A stretch of 64,000 nt of DNA from Cupriavidus numazuensis (GCF_905397435.1 NZ_CAJPVI010000012.1:1-64000), one strand, 5' to 3'; counted from the first letter of the stretch, positions 37,065 to 46,671 are shown. Notes: generated by a model not told the origin, from the sequence alone. Made by a program: numbers and translations.

Positions 37065-38171
37065 TCAGGCCATTGCAGCCTTGACGGCTTCGCCGAGCTG
37101 GTACACCGAGAGCGCGTAGAAAAAGCTGCGGTTGTAGCGGGTTAACACATAGAAGTTGCGCAGGCCGATCATGTACTCGGTTGGCTGGTCGGGCGTGGGC
37201 AGATCGACCACCAGGACGCCGGTTTCGCCTTCGCGCGCGAGGTCGACGGGTTCATCGAGACGCAATCCCGCGCGGGTGAGCTGGTTTAGCGTCCGGGTCG
37301 GCCACGGTTCCCCGTCGGCCGCCGCCGCCGCGATGCCGCGGCTGCCTTCGTCGCCGGCCAGGCGCCAGACCACGGGCCGGTTGGCTTCCCAGCCGTGCAG
37401 TTGCAGAAAGCGGCCGACGCTGCCGATGGCGTCGGTGGGGCTGTTGCGCAGATCGATGCGGCCGTTGCCGTCATAGTCGATCGCATATTCGCGCAGGCTG
37501 GTCGGCATGAACTGCGGGATGCCGATGGCGCCGGCAAACGAGCCCAGCACCGAAAAGACATCAGTGCGGGTGTCGCGGCACCAGATCAGGTAATCCGCGA
37601 GCTGGTTGCGGAACAGCGTCGACCGGGCGTCGCGGTTGGGCGTGGACGGATAGTCGAAGGCCAGCGTCGAGAGCGAGTCGATGACGCGGAACGTGCCCAT
37701 GTCGCGCCCGTAGATGGTTTCCACGCCGATGATGCCGACGATGACCGAAGCCGGCACGCCGAATTCGGCTTCGGCGCGGCGCAGCGTGTCGCGGTTCTCC
37801 TGCCAGAAGCGCACGCCCGCGTTGATGCGGATCGGTTCGATAAAGCGCGAACGGTAGGCGCGCCAGCTCTTGCGCCCCGGCGTGGCCGGCGGCATGACCA
37901 GCCGCACCACGGTGGCGGAATAGACCGCCTGCCCGAACCAGCCTTCCAGCGTGCCGCGGTCGAATCCGTGGCGAGTCACCATGTCGTCGATAAAGGCGCG
38001 GGTCTGTGCATTGTCGCGATAGCGCCCGGGCTCGATTTCTTCTTCCCGCACGCTCACGCGGCGCTTGCCGGCGGCGAGGAGGCTTGGGGAGAGGCCGCAG
38101 AGTCCCAGTGCGGCAGCGGATAACGCAGCGCCCAGCAATGGGCGGCGCAATGAACGCTGGGTGTCGGTCAT
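37065..38171 (-). CDS. mltB: Lytic murein transglycosylase B, 368 aa
   Basis: Periplasmic GH103 enzyme that cleaves peptidoglycan glycan strands to 1,6-anhydromuropeptides. N-terminal RRPLLGAALSAAALGLCGLS is a signal sequence that may be Tat-like. The catalytic glutamate lies in VGIIGVETIYGRDMGTF near residue 160, followed by SFAGAIGIPQFMPTSLREYA and a C-terminal peptidoglycan-binding part. The start ATG 38171 is chosen because it places the signal peptide at the N-terminus; the frame extends 54 codons further without function. Confidence 0.92.
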   Translation of the reverse strand: MTDTQRSLRRPLLGAALSAAALGLCGLSPSLLAAGKRRVSVREEEIEPGRYRDNAQTRAFIDDMVTRHGFDRGTLEGWFGQAVYSATVVRLVMPPATPGRKSWRAYRSRFIEPIRINAGVRFWQENRDTLRRAEAEFGVPASVIVGIIGVETIYGRDMGTFRVIDSLSTLAFDYPSTPNRDARSTLFRNQLADYLIWCRDTRTDVFSVLGSFAGAIGIPQFMPTSLREYAIDYDGNGRIDLRNSPTDAIGSVGRFLQLHGWEANRPVVWRLAGDEGSRGIAAAAADGEPWPTRTLNQLTRAGLRLDEPVDLAREGETGVLVVDLPTPDQPTEYMIGLRNFYVLTRYNRSFFYALSVYQLGEAVKAAMA

Positions 38172-38350
38172 GGTGTCCTTAGCAAGTCGCAGCGAGTATA
38201 GCGGATGGCACTGCACGTTCCGACGCCGAACTGCCGCCTGTCTGCCGCTCAATTGCCGCGGATATGGCGCCGCCATGGGCCTTGGCGGTCCGCTGGGGGG
38301 CTTGTCCTGTGCTAACGTAACGTTTGGAGACAAAACAAAGACGATAAGAC

Positions 38351-39274
38351 ATGCCGACGGGCTATTACACGCATCCGGAGTTCCTGCTGCACGAGATGGG
38401 TCATTTCCATCCCGAGTGCCCGGAACGCCTGCAGGCGATCGAGGATCACCTGATTTCCCACGGCATGGACGGCCTGCTGGAGCGCCGTGAAGCGGCGCCC
38501 GCGACTCGCGAGCAGATCGAACGCGTGCACGGGGCTGCTTATATCGATTCGCTGGAGCGTGCGAGCCCCGCCAGCGGTTACTACCCGATCGATCCCGACA
38601 CGTCGATGAATTCGCACACGCTGGCAGCCGCGAAGCTGGCAGCGGGGGCGGCCGTAGCGGCTACCGATGCCGTCATGGCGGGCGAGGTGGAAAACGCGTT
38701 CTGCTGCGTGCGTCCGCCCGGACACCATGCCGAGCCCGACCGCGCCATGGGCTTCTGTTTCTTCAACAACGTGGCCGTCGCGGCCCGCCATGCGCTGGAA
38801 GCGCACGGGCTGGAGCGCGTGGCCATCGTCGACTTCGACGTCCATCACGGCAACGGCACCGAGGCAGCGTTCCGCGGCGACGATCGCGTGCTGATGTGCA
38901 GCTTCTTCCAGCACCCGTTCTATCCCTACAGCGGCACCGAGCATATCGCCACGAATATGGCGAATATCCCGCTGCCGGCCTATACCAACGGGCTTGCGGT
39001 GCGCGAGGTCGTCGACACGATCTGGCTCCCGCGCCTGAACGAATTCCGCCCGCAGATGCTGTTCATCTCGGCCGGCTTTGACGCTCATCGCGAGGACGAC
39101 CTGGGTCAGATGGGCCTGGTCGAGCAGGATTATGCGTGGATCACCGGCCAGCTCGTCGACGTGGCCCGCGCGCATGCGAACGGCCGCATCGTCAGCAGCC
39201 TGGAAGGCGGCTACAACCTCAGCGCACTGGGCCGCAGCGTGCTGGCGCACCTGAAAGTGCTGCTGGAACGATAA
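38351..39274 (+). CDS. Histone-deacetylase-like amidohydrolase, 307 aa
   Basis: Zinc amidohydrolase of the class II HDAC / acetylpolyamine deacetylase group. The zinc and catalytic motifs are intact: RPPGHHAEPDRAMGFCFFNN near residue 125, VDFDVHHGNGTEA near 160, and ISAGFDAHREDDLGQM near 240. The bacterial substrate is uncertain: acetylated polyamines, acetylated proteins or other N-acyl compounds. The next gene, a crotonase-like protein, begins 13 bp later with a good ribosome site, so the two form an operon. Confidence 0.9.
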   Translation: MPTGYYTHPEFLLHEMGHFHPECPERLQAIEDHLISHGMDGLLERREAAPATREQIERVHGAAYIDSLERASPASGYYPIDPDTSMNSHTLAAAKLAAGAAVAATDAVMAGEVENAFCCVRPPGHHAEPDRAMGFCFFNNVAVAARHALEAHGLERVAIVDFDVHHGNGTEAAFRGDDRVLMCSFFQHPFYPYSGTEHIATNMANIPLPAYTNGLAVREVVDTIWLPRLNEFRPQMLFISAGFDAHREDDLGQMGLVEQDYAWITGQLVDVARAHANGRIVSSLEGGYNLSALGRSVLAHLKVLLER

Positions 39275-39287
39275 GGAGCAAGCCCGC

Positions 39288-40091
39288 ATGGCCGATACCG
39301 ACCCGCGCGCGAATGCGCCGCTGCTGACCGAGTCGCGCGATGCCGCCGGCGTGGCGCGCCTGACCATGAACCGCCCGGAAGCGTTCAACGCGTTGTCCGA
39401 AGGCCTGCTGGACGAACTGGTTGCCGCCTTCGCCCGCCTGGCCACGGACGAGTCGGTGCGTGTGGTGGTACTGGCCGGCGCGGGCAAGGCCTTCTGCGCC
39501 GGGCACGATTTGCGCGAAATGCGCGCCGCGCCGTCGCATGACTACTACCGGGGCCTGTTCGACCGCTGCACCCGCATGATGATGGCTATCCAGAAGATGC
39601 CGCAGCCGGTCATTGCACGCGTGCATGGCATTGCGACGGCAGCGGGCTGCCAGCTGGTGGCGATGTGCGACCTCGCGGTGGCCGCGGACGATGCGCGCTT
39701 TGCCGTATCGGGCGTCAATCTCGGGCTGTTCTGTTCCACGCCCGGCGTGGCCCTGTCACGCAACCTGTCGCGCAAGCAGGCCATGGAGATGCTGCTGACC
39801 GGCGACATGATCGATGCTGCGACCGCCTGCGCGCGCGGGCTGGTCAACCGGATCGCGCCGCTGGCCCAGCTCGATGAAGACGTGGCACGGCTGGCGGCAA
39901 GCATCTGCGCCAAGCCGGCGGCTGCCGTGGCGGCGGGCAAGGGCCTGTTCTACCGGCAACTCGAAATGGGCATCGAGGCGGCCTATCAGCTGGCCGGACA
40001 GACCATGGCCTGCAACATGATGGACGAGTCCGCGCTCGAGGGCGTGCAGGCCTTCATCGACAAGCGATCGCCCAGCTGGCGTGCCTCATGA
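39288..40091 (+). CDS. Enoyl-CoA hydratase/isomerase family protein, ECHDC3-like, 267 aa
   Basis: Crotonase fold with the oxyanion-hole and CoA-binding stretches GKAFCAGHDLREM near residue 64 and VHGIATAAGCQLVAMCDLAVA near 109. The two glutamates used by classical enoyl-CoA hydratases are not found at the expected places: the first position reads GCQL, and the segment before GLFCSTPG has no Glu. This matches the ECHDC3-like subgroup as I recall it, so true hydratase activity is doubtful. Translated from an operon with the HDAC-like gene. Confidence 0.85.
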   Translation: MADTDPRANAPLLTESRDAAGVARLTMNRPEAFNALSEGLLDELVAAFARLATDESVRVVVLAGAGKAFCAGHDLREMRAAPSHDYYRGLFDRCTRMMMAIQKMPQPVIARVHGIATAAGCQLVAMCDLAVAADDARFAVSGVNLGLFCSTPGVALSRNLSRKQAMEMLLTGDMIDAATACARGLVNRIAPLAQLDEDVARLAASICAKPAAAVAAGKGLFYRQLEMGIEAAYQLAGQTMACNMMDESALEGVQAFIDKRSPSWRAS

Positions 40092-40155
40092 GGCATATGA
40101 GGCGCAGCTATATGCCTTGAACGCATAAAGCCATCGAAAAAAATTCGTTTATTGC

Positions 40156-40187
40156 ATGAAGCGGATCGCTTAAAATGCTCGCTTCAT
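40156..40187 (+). repeat. 8-bp inverted repeat in the metN leader
   Basis: ATGAAGCG (40156-40163) and CGCTTCAT (40180-40187), 16 bp apart. Lies in the 167-bp gap before metN, upstream of the hairpin at 40202; it may be an operator or part of a leader fold. Confidence 0.4.
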
Positions 40188-40201
40188 AAAACATAACGTG
40201 G

Positions 40202-40247
40202 CGGCAACAGCGCTGGAGACCTTTCTCGCCTGTTGCCGTTTTCTTTT
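40202..40247 (+). terminator. Terminator-like hairpin just before metN
   Basis: CGGCAACAG (40202-40210) / CTGTTGCCG (40230-40238) followed by TTTTCTTTT, ending 12 bp before the metN ATG. It either ends the HDAC-crotonase transcript or acts as an attenuator of metNIQ. Confidence 0.7.
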
Positions 40248-40258
40248 GGTCACTTTTC

Positions 40259-41293
40259 ATGATCGAACTGCAAGGACTCTCGCAGCGTTTCCCCGGCGGG
40301 TCGGGTGAAGTGCATGCTTTGCGGGACGTCAGCCTGTCCATTGGGGCGGGCGAGGTCTTCGGCATCATCGGCCGCAGCGGCGCCGGCAAGAGCACGCTGG
40401 TGCGCGCCATCAACCTGCTCAACCGCCCGACGAGCGGCCGCGTGATCGTTGGCGGCCAGGACCTGACCGCGCTGGACAACGGCGCGCTGCGCCTGGCACG
40501 CCGTGACATCGGCATGATCTTCCAGCACTTCAACCTGCTGTCGTCGCGCACCGTGTTCGAAAACGTGGCGTTGCCGCTGGAGCTGGCGGGCAAGTCGAAA
40601 TCGGAAATCGCAGCCACGGTGCTGCCGCTGCTGGACCTGGTCGGCCTGTCCGTGCTGAAGGACCGCTACCCGTCGCAGATCTCCGGTGGCCAGAAACAGC
40701 GCGTGGGCATTGCGCGCGCGCTGGCGAGCAAGCCCAAGGTACTGCTGTCCGATGAAGCGACTTCCGCGCTCGATCCGGAAACGACGCGCTCGATCCTGGA
40801 CCTGCTCAAGCAGATCAACCGCGAACTAGGCCTGACCATCGTGATGATCACGCACCAGATGGAGGTGATCAAACAGGTCTGCGACCGCGTGGCCGTGCTC
40901 GAAGCCGGACGCGTGGTGGAAGAGGGTCGCGTGATCGACGTGTTCCTGCGCCCGCAGCATGAAGTCACGCGCGCCATGATCGGCGACGTGATCGCGCAGG
41001 AACTGCCCGAAAGCGTGCTCAAGCGCGTGGAAAGTCGGCTCGGCAACGGGCGCGACCATGTCTACCGGCTTGCCTTCACCGGCGAGGGCGTGGACCAGCC
41101 GGTGCTGGCCCAGGCGATCCGCCGCTACGGTCTCGACTTCAATATCCTGCACGGCCATATCGACGAGATCCAGGGGCAGGCCTTCGGCTCGCTGGCGATC
41201 ATGGCGACCGGCGAACTGGCCGACGTGAAGGCGGCAATGGAATACCTGCAGCAACAGGGCGTGGTGGTAGAGGAGATCGAACATGTGGTCTGA
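40259..41293 (+). CDS. metN: Methionine ABC transporter ATP-binding protein MetN, 344 aa
   Basis: ATPase of the MetNIQ methionine importer. Walker [14 protein letters not shown] near residue 38, signature [14 protein letters not shown], Walker [15 protein letters not shown] and H-loop MITHQM. A C-terminal NIL domain (about 265-340) is the methionine-sensing domain of MetN. The 3' end overlaps metI by 11 bp. It is preceded by a terminator-like hairpin and an inverted repeat that may regulate the operon. Confidence 0.94.
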   Translation: MIELQGLSQRFPGGSGEVHALRDVSLSIGAGEVFGIIGRSGAGKSTLVRAINLLNRPTSGRVIVGGQDLTALDNGALRLARRDIGMIFQHFNLLSSRTVFENVALPLELAGKSKSEIAATVLPLLDLVGLSVLKDRYPSQISGGQKQRVGIARALASKPKVLLSDEATSALDPETTRSILDLLKQINRELGLTIVMITHQMEVIKQVCDRVAVLEAGRVVEEGRVIDVFLRPQHEVTRAMIGDVIAQELPESVLKRVESRLGNGRDHVYRLAFTGEGVDQPVLAQAIRRYGLDFNILHGHIDEIQGQAFGSLAIMATGELADVKAAMEYLQQQGVVVEEIEHVV

Positions 41294-41936
41294 AATGTTT
41301 GACCTGTTCCTGACGTCCTTCAACGAGACGCTGCTGATGGTGGTGATCTCGGGCGTGGTTGGCTCGCTGCTGGGCGTGCCGCTCGGCGTGCTGCTGCACC
41401 TGACCAACCGCGGCGGCGTGCTGTCGCACCCGCTGTTCAACCGCACCATTGGCGTGGTGGTGAATGCCGTGCGCTCGGTGCCGTTCATCATCCTGCTGGT
41501 GGTGGTGATTCCGTTCACGCGGTTCATCGTCGGCTCGTCAATCGGCACCACGGCGGCGATTGTGCCGCTGACCATCGCAGCGGTCCCGTTCATCGCGCGG
41601 CTCGTGGAAAGCGCCCTGCGCGAAGTCGATAAGGGTCTCGTCGAGGCGGCCCAGTCGATGGGCGCCACGACCGGTCAGATCGTCTGGAAGGTGCTGTTGC
41701 CCGAAGCGATGCCCGGCATCGTGGCCGGCCTGACCATCACCTTCGTGAGCCTGGTCGGCTATTCGGCCATGGCGGGCGCGATTGGCGGCGGTGGCCTGGG
41801 CGACCTGGGCATCCGCTATGGTTACCAGCGCTACATCACCGAGGTGATGGTCGCGGTGGTAGTGATCCTGATCATCTTCGTGCAGGCTGTGCAGAGCTTC
41901 GGCGACTGGCTGGTCCGCCGCATCAGCCACCGCTGA
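41283..41936 (+). CDS. metI: Methionine ABC transporter permease MetI, 217 aa
   Basis: Inner-membrane permease with about five hydrophobic helices and the EAA loop [20 protein letters not shown] near residue 120. It starts inside the last codons of metN, so it is translationally coupled. The family phrase [21 protein letters not shown] is clear. It is followed 65 bp later by the binding protein. Confidence 0.94.
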   Translation: MWSEMFDLFLTSFNETLLMVVISGVVGSLLGVPLGVLLHLTNRGGVLSHPLFNRTIGVVVNAVRSVPFIILLVVVIPFTRFIVGSSIGTTAAIVPLTIAAVPFIARLVESALREVDKGLVEAAQSMGATTGQIVWKVLLPEAMPGIVAGLTITFVSLVGYSAMAGAIGGGGLGDLGIRYGYQRYITEVMVAVVVILIIFVQAVQSFGDWLVRRISHR

Positions 41937-42001
41937 TTCATCAACGATTCAGGCGACGCGCCGCGAGGCGCTACGCCGCTACTCAAGAAAGAAGGCAAGA
42001 C

Positions 42002-42799
42002 ATGCAACGTCGCAACCTGCTGCAATGGATTCTTGGCGCCGCGCTTGGCGCCACGCTGGCTACCGGTGCGGTGGCCGAGGACAAGCCGATCAAGGTTGGC
42101 GTGACTGGCGGCCCGCATGCCCAGATCATGGAACAGGTGAAGAAGGTCGCCGCCAAGGACGGCCTGAACATCCAGGTAGTCGAGTTCAGCGACTACATCC
42201 AGCCCAACGCCGCGCTGGCCGCAGGCGACCTGGACGCCAACAGCTACCAGCACTTGCCGTACCTGGAAGCGCAAATCAAGGATCGCGGCTACAAGTTCAC
42301 GCACGTGGCCTTTACGGTCACATTCCCGATGGGCGTGTATTCGAAGAAGATCAAGTCGCTGGACCAGCTCAAGGCCGGCGCGCGTGTCGGCGTGCCGAAC
42401 GACCCGACCAATGGTGGACGCGGCTTGCTGCTGCTGCAGAGCAAGGGCGTGATCAAGCTCAAGCCGAACGCAGGCCTGAAGGCAACGCCGCTGGATATCG
42501 TCGAGAACCCGAAAAAGATCCGCATCGTCGAACTGGACGCCGCGCAACTGCCGCGTTCGCTTGATGACTTGGACGCCGCCGCCATCAACGGCAATTACGC
42601 CGAGTCGGCTGGCCTGTCGCCCACACGTGACGCAATCGCCATCGAAGGGCCGAAAGGGCCGTACGCGAACCTGATTGCCATCCGCGAGGCTGACAAGAAC
42701 AAGCCGTGGGTCGCCAAGCTCGTAAAGGCCTATCAGTCGCCGGAAATCAAACAGTACATCACTTCTACCTTCAAGGAATCGGTGATTACGGCCTGGTAA
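42002..42799 (+). CDS. metQ: Methionine-binding protein MetQ/NlpA family, 265 aa
   Basis: Periplasmic binding protein of the importer. N-terminal signal (about 1-25, RRNLLQWILGAALGATLATG) ends near AVAED; no lipobox cysteine is visible, unlike E. coli MetQ. The mature start KPIKVGVTGGPHAQIMEQV and the region FSDYIQPNAALAAGDLDANSY are family hallmarks. Co-transcribed with metN-metI. Confidence 0.93.
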   Translation: MQRRNLLQWILGAALGATLATGAVAEDKPIKVGVTGGPHAQIMEQVKKVAAKDGLNIQVVEFSDYIQPNAALAAGDLDANSYQHLPYLEAQIKDRGYKFTHVAFTVTFPMGVYSKKIKSLDQLKAGARVGVPNDPTNGGRGLLLLQSKGVIKLKPNAGLKATPLDIVENPKKIRIVELDAAQLPRSLDDLDAAAINGNYAESAGLSPTRDAIAIEGPKGPYANLIAIREADKNKPWVAKLVKAYQSPEIKQYITSTFKESVITAW

Positions 42800-42908
42800 G
42801 CCGGGGATCTCATCCAATTCGACGATGTGCGTGCCGCCCGTGTTGCGGCACAATCACGAGGATGCAAGAGCCAGCCGGGCTATGCCCGGCAAATTTTTGC
42901 CTATAAAA

Positions 42909-42924
42909 TAGTACGATCGTTCGA
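42909..42924 (+). promoter_or_regulatory. Imperfect palindrome upstream of etfB (possible repressor operator)
   Basis: TAGTACGATCGTTCGA, a 16-bp near-palindrome with 2 mismatched pairs, 29 bp before a perfect TATAAT. Spacing and sequence are like TetR-type operators, but no regulator gene is adjacent. Confidence 0.45.
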
Positions 42925-42952
42925 AAAATATATAGGCCGCCAACCCGGTGGT

Positions 42953-42958
42953 TATAAT
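42953..42958 (+). promoter_or_regulatory. -10 element (TATAAT) of the etfBA operon
   Basis: Perfect TATAAT 47 bp before the etfB start. The -35 region is not consensus, which fits an activated or repressed promoter. Confidence 0.6.
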
Positions 42959-43005
42959 GATGAGCGGACAAATTTCTGACTATCAGCTATCAGTGGAGTG
43001 AGCGC

Positions 43006-43755
43006 ATGAAAGTACTCGTCGCAGTCAAGCGGGTGGTGGATTACAACGTGAAGGTGCGTGTCAAGGCCGACGGCACCGGCGTGGATCTGGCCAACGTCAA
43101 GATGAGCATGAACCCCTTCGACGAAATCGCCGTCGAAGAGGCCGTCCGCCTGAAGGAAGCAGGTGTTGTGACCGAAGTCATCGCCGTGTCGTGCGGCGTG
43201 GCCCAGTGCCAGGAAACCCTGCGCACGGCCATGGCCATCGGCGCCGACCGTGGCATCCTGGTGGAGTCGAACGAAGACCTGCAGCCGCTGGCCGTGGCCA
43301 AGCTGCTCAAGGCGCTGATCGACAAGGAACAACCGCAACTGGTGATCCTTGGCAAGCAGGCCATCGATGACGATTCGAACCAGACCGGCCAGATGGTGGC
43401 CGCGCTGGCTGGCCTGCCGCAGGCGACCTTCGCCTCGAAGGTGGTCGTGGCTGATGGCAAGGCATCGGTAACCCGTGAAGTCGACGGCGGCCTGGAAACC
43501 CTGTCGCTGAAGCTGCCGGCCGTGGTGACGACCGACCTGCGCCTGAACGAGCCGCGCTACGTCACGCTGCCGAACATCATGAAGGCCAAGAAGAAGCAGC
43601 TCGATACCGTCAAGCCGGAAGACCTCGGCGTGGACGTCAAGCCGCGCCTGTCGACCGTGAAGGTGGTCGAGCCTGCCAAGCGCAGCGCAGGTGTGATGGT
43701 GCCGGACGTTGCGACGCTGGTGCAGAAGCTGAAGAACGAAGCCAAGGTTATCTGA
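43006..43755 (+). CDS. etfB: Electron transfer flavoprotein subunit beta, 249 aa
   Basis: Small subunit of the ETF heterodimer that accepts electrons from acyl-CoA dehydrogenases and passes them to ETF-quinone oxidoreductase. Begins [20 protein letters not shown], has the AMP-binding region [16 protein letters not shown] near residue 120, and the recognition-loop sequence [23 protein letters not shown] lies 8 bp before ATG 43006. The alpha subunit follows at 18 bp. Confidence 0.96.
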   Translation: MKVLVAVKRVVDYNVKVRVKADGTGVDLANVKMSMNPFDEIAVEEAVRLKEAGVVTEVIAVSCGVAQCQETLRTAMAIGADRGILVESNEDLQPLAVAKLLKALIDKEQPQLVILGKQAIDDDSNQTGQMVAALAGLPQATFASKVVVADGKASVTREVDGGLETLSLKLPAVVTTDLRLNEPRYVTLPNIMKAKKKQLDTVKPEDLGVDVKPRLSTVKVVEPAKRSAGVMVPDVATLVQKLKNEAKVI

Positions 43756-43773
43756 GCGCGGGGGAGATAGAAC

Positions 43774-44709
43774 ATGACTGCACTCGTCATTGCTGAACAC
43801 GACAATCAATCGATCAAGGCCGCCACGCTGAACACGGTGACGGCAGCTGCCCAATGCGGCGGCGATGTCCACGTGCTGGTGGCTGGCGCCAACGCCGCTG
43901 CCGCTGCTGCCGCAGCCGCGAAGATCGCCGGCGTGTCGAAGGTCCTGCTGGCCGATGCCGCCTACTTCGGCGACGGCCTGGCCGAAAACATCGCCGAGCA
44001 AGCCCTGGCGATCGCCAACGACTACAGCCACATCCTGGCTCCGGCTACCCCGTACGGCAAGAACATCCTGCCGCGCGTGGCCGCCAAGCTGGACGTGGCC
44101 CAGATCTCGGAAATCTCGAAGGTCGACGCTCCGGACACATTCGAGCGCCCGATCTACGCCGGCAACGCCATCGCGACCGTGAAGTCCTCGGACAAGATCA
44201 AGGTCATCACCGTGCGTGGCACCGCGTTCGACGCCGCTGCCGCTGAAGGTGGTTCGGCTGCTGTCGAGAACCTGCCGGCCGTGGCCGACGCAGGCGTGTC
44301 GCAATTCGTTTCGCGCGAAGTGGCCAAGAGCGACCGTCCGGAACTGACTGCTGCCAAGATCATCGTCTCGGGTGGCCGTGGCGTGGGTTCGGGCGAGAAC
44401 TACACCAAGGTGCTGACGCCGCTGGCCGACAAGCTGGGCGCCGCGCTGGGCGCTTCGCGCGCCGCAGTCGATGCCGGCTTCGTGCCGAACGACTACCAGG
44501 TCGGCCAGACCGGCAAGATCGTCGCGCCGCAGCTGTACATCGCCGTCGGTATCTCGGGCGCGATTCAGCACTTGGCCGGTATGAAGGACTCCAAGGTGAT
44601 CGTCGCCATCAACAAGGACGCTGAAGCCCCGATCTTCTCGGTGGCTGACTACGGCCTGGTTGGTGACCTGAACACCGTGGTGCCGGAGCTGGTCGCGGCA
44701 CTGGGCTGA
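43774..44709 (+). CDS. etfA: Electron transfer flavoprotein subunit alpha, 311 aa
   Basis: FAD-binding large subunit of ETF. The FAD motif [15 protein letters not shown] is near residue 195, followed by [20 protein letters not shown] and [20 protein letters not shown] at the C-terminus. It forms an operon with etfB and is followed by a terminator at 44753-44789, with an acyl-CoA dehydrogenase gene 20 bp further on. Confidence 0.97.
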   Translation: MTALVIAEHDNQSIKAATLNTVTAAAQCGGDVHVLVAGANAAAAAAAAAKIAGVSKVLLADAAYFGDGLAENIAEQALAIANDYSHILAPATPYGKNILPRVAAKLDVAQISEISKVDAPDTFERPIYAGNAIATVKSSDKIKVITVRGTAFDAAAAEGGSAAVENLPAVADAGVSQFVSREVAKSDRPELTAAKIIVSGGRGVGSGENYTKVLTPLADKLGAALGASRAAVDAGFVPNDYQVGQTGKIVAPQLYIAVGISGAIQHLAGMKDSKVIVAINKDAEAPIFSVADYGLVGDLNTVVPELVAALG

Positions 44710-44752
44710 TATATCGCCGGCCCTTGTGGCCGGCCCTGCAGAGATGCTGCAT

Positions 44753-44789
44753 AAGCCGTTCCGGGCGTGTCCCGCGAACGGCTTTTTTA
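44753..44789 (+). terminator. Terminator between etfA and the acyl-CoA dehydrogenase gene
   Basis: AAGCCGTTC (44753-44761) / GAACGGCTT (44776-44784) followed by TTTTA. The next gene starts 20 bp later without a visible promoter, so readthrough is probably important. Confidence 0.8.
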
Positions 44790-44808
44790 TACACGATTGG
44801 AGACATCG

Positions 44809-46593
44809 ATGACCTACCGCGCACCGCTCAAGGACATGCTGTTCGTGATGAACGAGCTGGCCGGACTGGACGCCGTGAGCCAGTTGCCTGGCTTTGAGGA
44901 AGCCACGCCGGAAACGGCGCAGGCCGTGCTGGAAGAGGCGGCCAAGTTCAATGAGCAGGTGGTGGCGCCGCTGAACCGTGCGGGCGACCTGGACCCCAGC
45001 AGCTGGAAAGATGGCGTGGTCACCACAACACCTGGTTTCAAGGACGCATTCCGCCAGTTCGGCGAAGGCGGCTGGCAAGGCGTGCTGCATCCGCAGGAAT
45101 TCGAGGGACAGGGGCTGCCCAAGCTGATCGCCACGGCCTGCAACGAAATGCTGAACAGCGCGAACCTGTCGTTCGCGCTGTGCCCGCTGCTGACGGACGG
45201 CGCCATCGAAGCGCTGCTGACGGCCGGTTCGGATGAACAGAAGGCCACCTTCCTGCCCAAGCTGATTTCTGGCGAGTGGACCGGCACCATGAACCTGACC
45301 GAGCCGCAGGCCGGTTCGGACCTGGCCGCGGTACGCACGCGCGCCGAGCCGCAGGGCGATGGCACGTACAAGGTCTTCGGCACCAAGATCTTCATCACCT
45401 ACGGCGAGCACGACATGGCGGACAACATCGTCCACCTCGTGCTGGCGCGTACGCCGGACGCACCGGAAGGCGTGAAGGGCATCTCGCTGTTCATCGTGCC
45501 GAAGTTTCTCGTCAATGCGGACGGCTCCCTCGGCGCACGTAACGACGCACATTGCGTGTCGATCGAGCACAAGCTGGGCATCAAGGCCAGCCCGACCGCG
45601 GTGCTGCAGTTCGGCGACCACGGCGGTGCCATCGGTACGCTCGTCGGCGAAGAGAATCGCGGCCTCGAGTACATGTTCATCATGATGAACTCGGCGCGTT
45701 TCTCGGTCGGCATGCAGGGCATCGCGGTCTCGGAGCGCGCCTACCAGCAGGCCGTGGGTTATGCGCGCGAACGCGTGCAGAGCCGCCCGGTGGATGGTTC
45801 CGCGCGCGAGGCGGTGACGATCATTCATCATCCCGACGTGAAACGCATGTTGATGACGATGCGCGGCCTGACTGAAGGTGCGCGTTCGGTGGCATACGTG
45901 GCCGCAGGCATTTGCGATGCTGCACACAACCATCCGGACGAGGCCGTGCGCAAGCAAAACCAGGCGGTCTACGAGTTCCTGGTGCCGGTCGTGAAGGGCT
46001 GGAGCACCGAGCTGTCCATCGATGTGACAAGCCTGGGCGTGCAGGTGCATGGCGGCATGGGCTTTATCGAGGAAACCGGCGCGGCCCAACACTATCGCGA
46101 TGCACGCATCCTGCCGATCTACGAAGGCACCACGGCCATCCAGGCCAATGACCTCGTCGGCCGCAAGACGGTGCGTGATGGCGGTGCCGTCGCGCGTGCC
46201 ATCTGCGCCAGCATTGCTGAAACCGAAGCGGCGCTGGGCAAGCATGGCGGTGCCGCGTTCACGGCCGTGCAGGCGCAACTGGCCAAGGGTCGTGCCGCGC
46301 TTGAAGCGGTGGTCGAGTTCGTGGTTGCCAATGCCAAGTCGGACCCGAACGCGGTCTTTGCTGGCAGCGTGCCGTACCTGAAACTGTGCGGCATCGTGTT
46401 CTCGGGCTGGCAGCTGGGCCGCGCGATGCTGGCGGCTGACGCGAAGCGTGCTGAAGATCCGGGCTTCCATGACGCCAAGATCGCGACGGCGCACTTCTTT
46501 GCGGAGCACATCCTGTCGCAGGCGTCCGCGCTGCGCGATGCCATCGTCGCGGGTGCCGCGCCGGTGAATGCTGTCTCGCCCGATCAGTTCTGA
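44809..46593 (+). CDS. Acyl-CoA dehydrogenase, long form with C-terminal extension, 594 aa
   Basis: FAD enzyme that introduces the alpha-beta double bond in an acyl-CoA. The FAD/substrate region reads GTMNLTEPQAGSDLAAVRTR near residue 165. The catalytic-base region is ARILPIYEGTTAIQANDLVG near 435, and a C-terminal domain of about 130 residues is typical of the 590-aa DmdC-like subgroup. The natural substrate (medium or long chain acyl-CoA, or 3-methylmercaptopropionyl-CoA in DmdC itself) cannot be told. Its location directly after etfBA supplies its electron acceptor. ATG 44809 is chosen after GGAGAC. Confidence 0.92.
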   Translation: MTYRAPLKDMLFVMNELAGLDAVSQLPGFEEATPETAQAVLEEAAKFNEQVVAPLNRAGDLDPSSWKDGVVTTTPGFKDAFRQFGEGGWQGVLHPQEFEGQGLPKLIATACNEMLNSANLSFALCPLLTDGAIEALLTAGSDEQKATFLPKLISGEWTGTMNLTEPQAGSDLAAVRTRAEPQGDGTYKVFGTKIFITYGEHDMADNIVHLVLARTPDAPEGVKGISLFIVPKFLVNADGSLGARNDAHCVSIEHKLGIKASPTAVLQFGDHGGAIGTLVGEENRGLEYMFIMMNSARFSVGMQGIAVSERAYQQAVGYARERVQSRPVDGSAREAVTIIHHPDVKRMLMTMRGLTEGARSVAYVAAGICDAAHNHPDEAVRKQNQAVYEFLVPVVKGWSTELSIDVTSLGVQVHGGMGFIEETGAAQHYRDARILPIYEGTTAIQANDLVGRKTVRDGGAVARAICASIAETEAALGKHGGAAFTAVQAQLAKGRAALEAVVEFVVANAKSDPNAVFAGSVPYLKLCGIVFSGWQLGRAMLAADAKRAEDPGFHDAKIATAHFFAEHILSQASALRDAIVAGAAPVNAVSPDQF

Positions 46594-46610
46594 TCTGGCG
46601 GTACTCGGCA

Positions 46611-46644
46611 AATAAAAAGGGCGGCCCATTGGGTCGCCCTTTTT
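46611..46644. terminator. Bidirectional terminator between the acyl-CoA dehydrogenase gene and dadA
   Basis: AAAAAGGGCG (46614-46623) / CGCCCTTTTT (46635-46644). A and T runs on both sides serve the convergent genes. Confidence 0.88.
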
Positions 46645-46671
46645 GCTGGTGCGGCGCGCAGCGCCGGAAGT

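Noticed and set aside
40092..40258. A known SAM riboswitch before metN
   Set aside because: No match by eye to SAM-I or SAM-II conserved cores; kept only as an unknown leader.
42952..46629. A minus-strand open frame of about 1,225 codons opposite etfBA and the acyl-CoA dehydrogenase gene
   Set aside because: Antisense shadow of three well-recognised genes; low-complexity His/Arg/Ala-rich translation.
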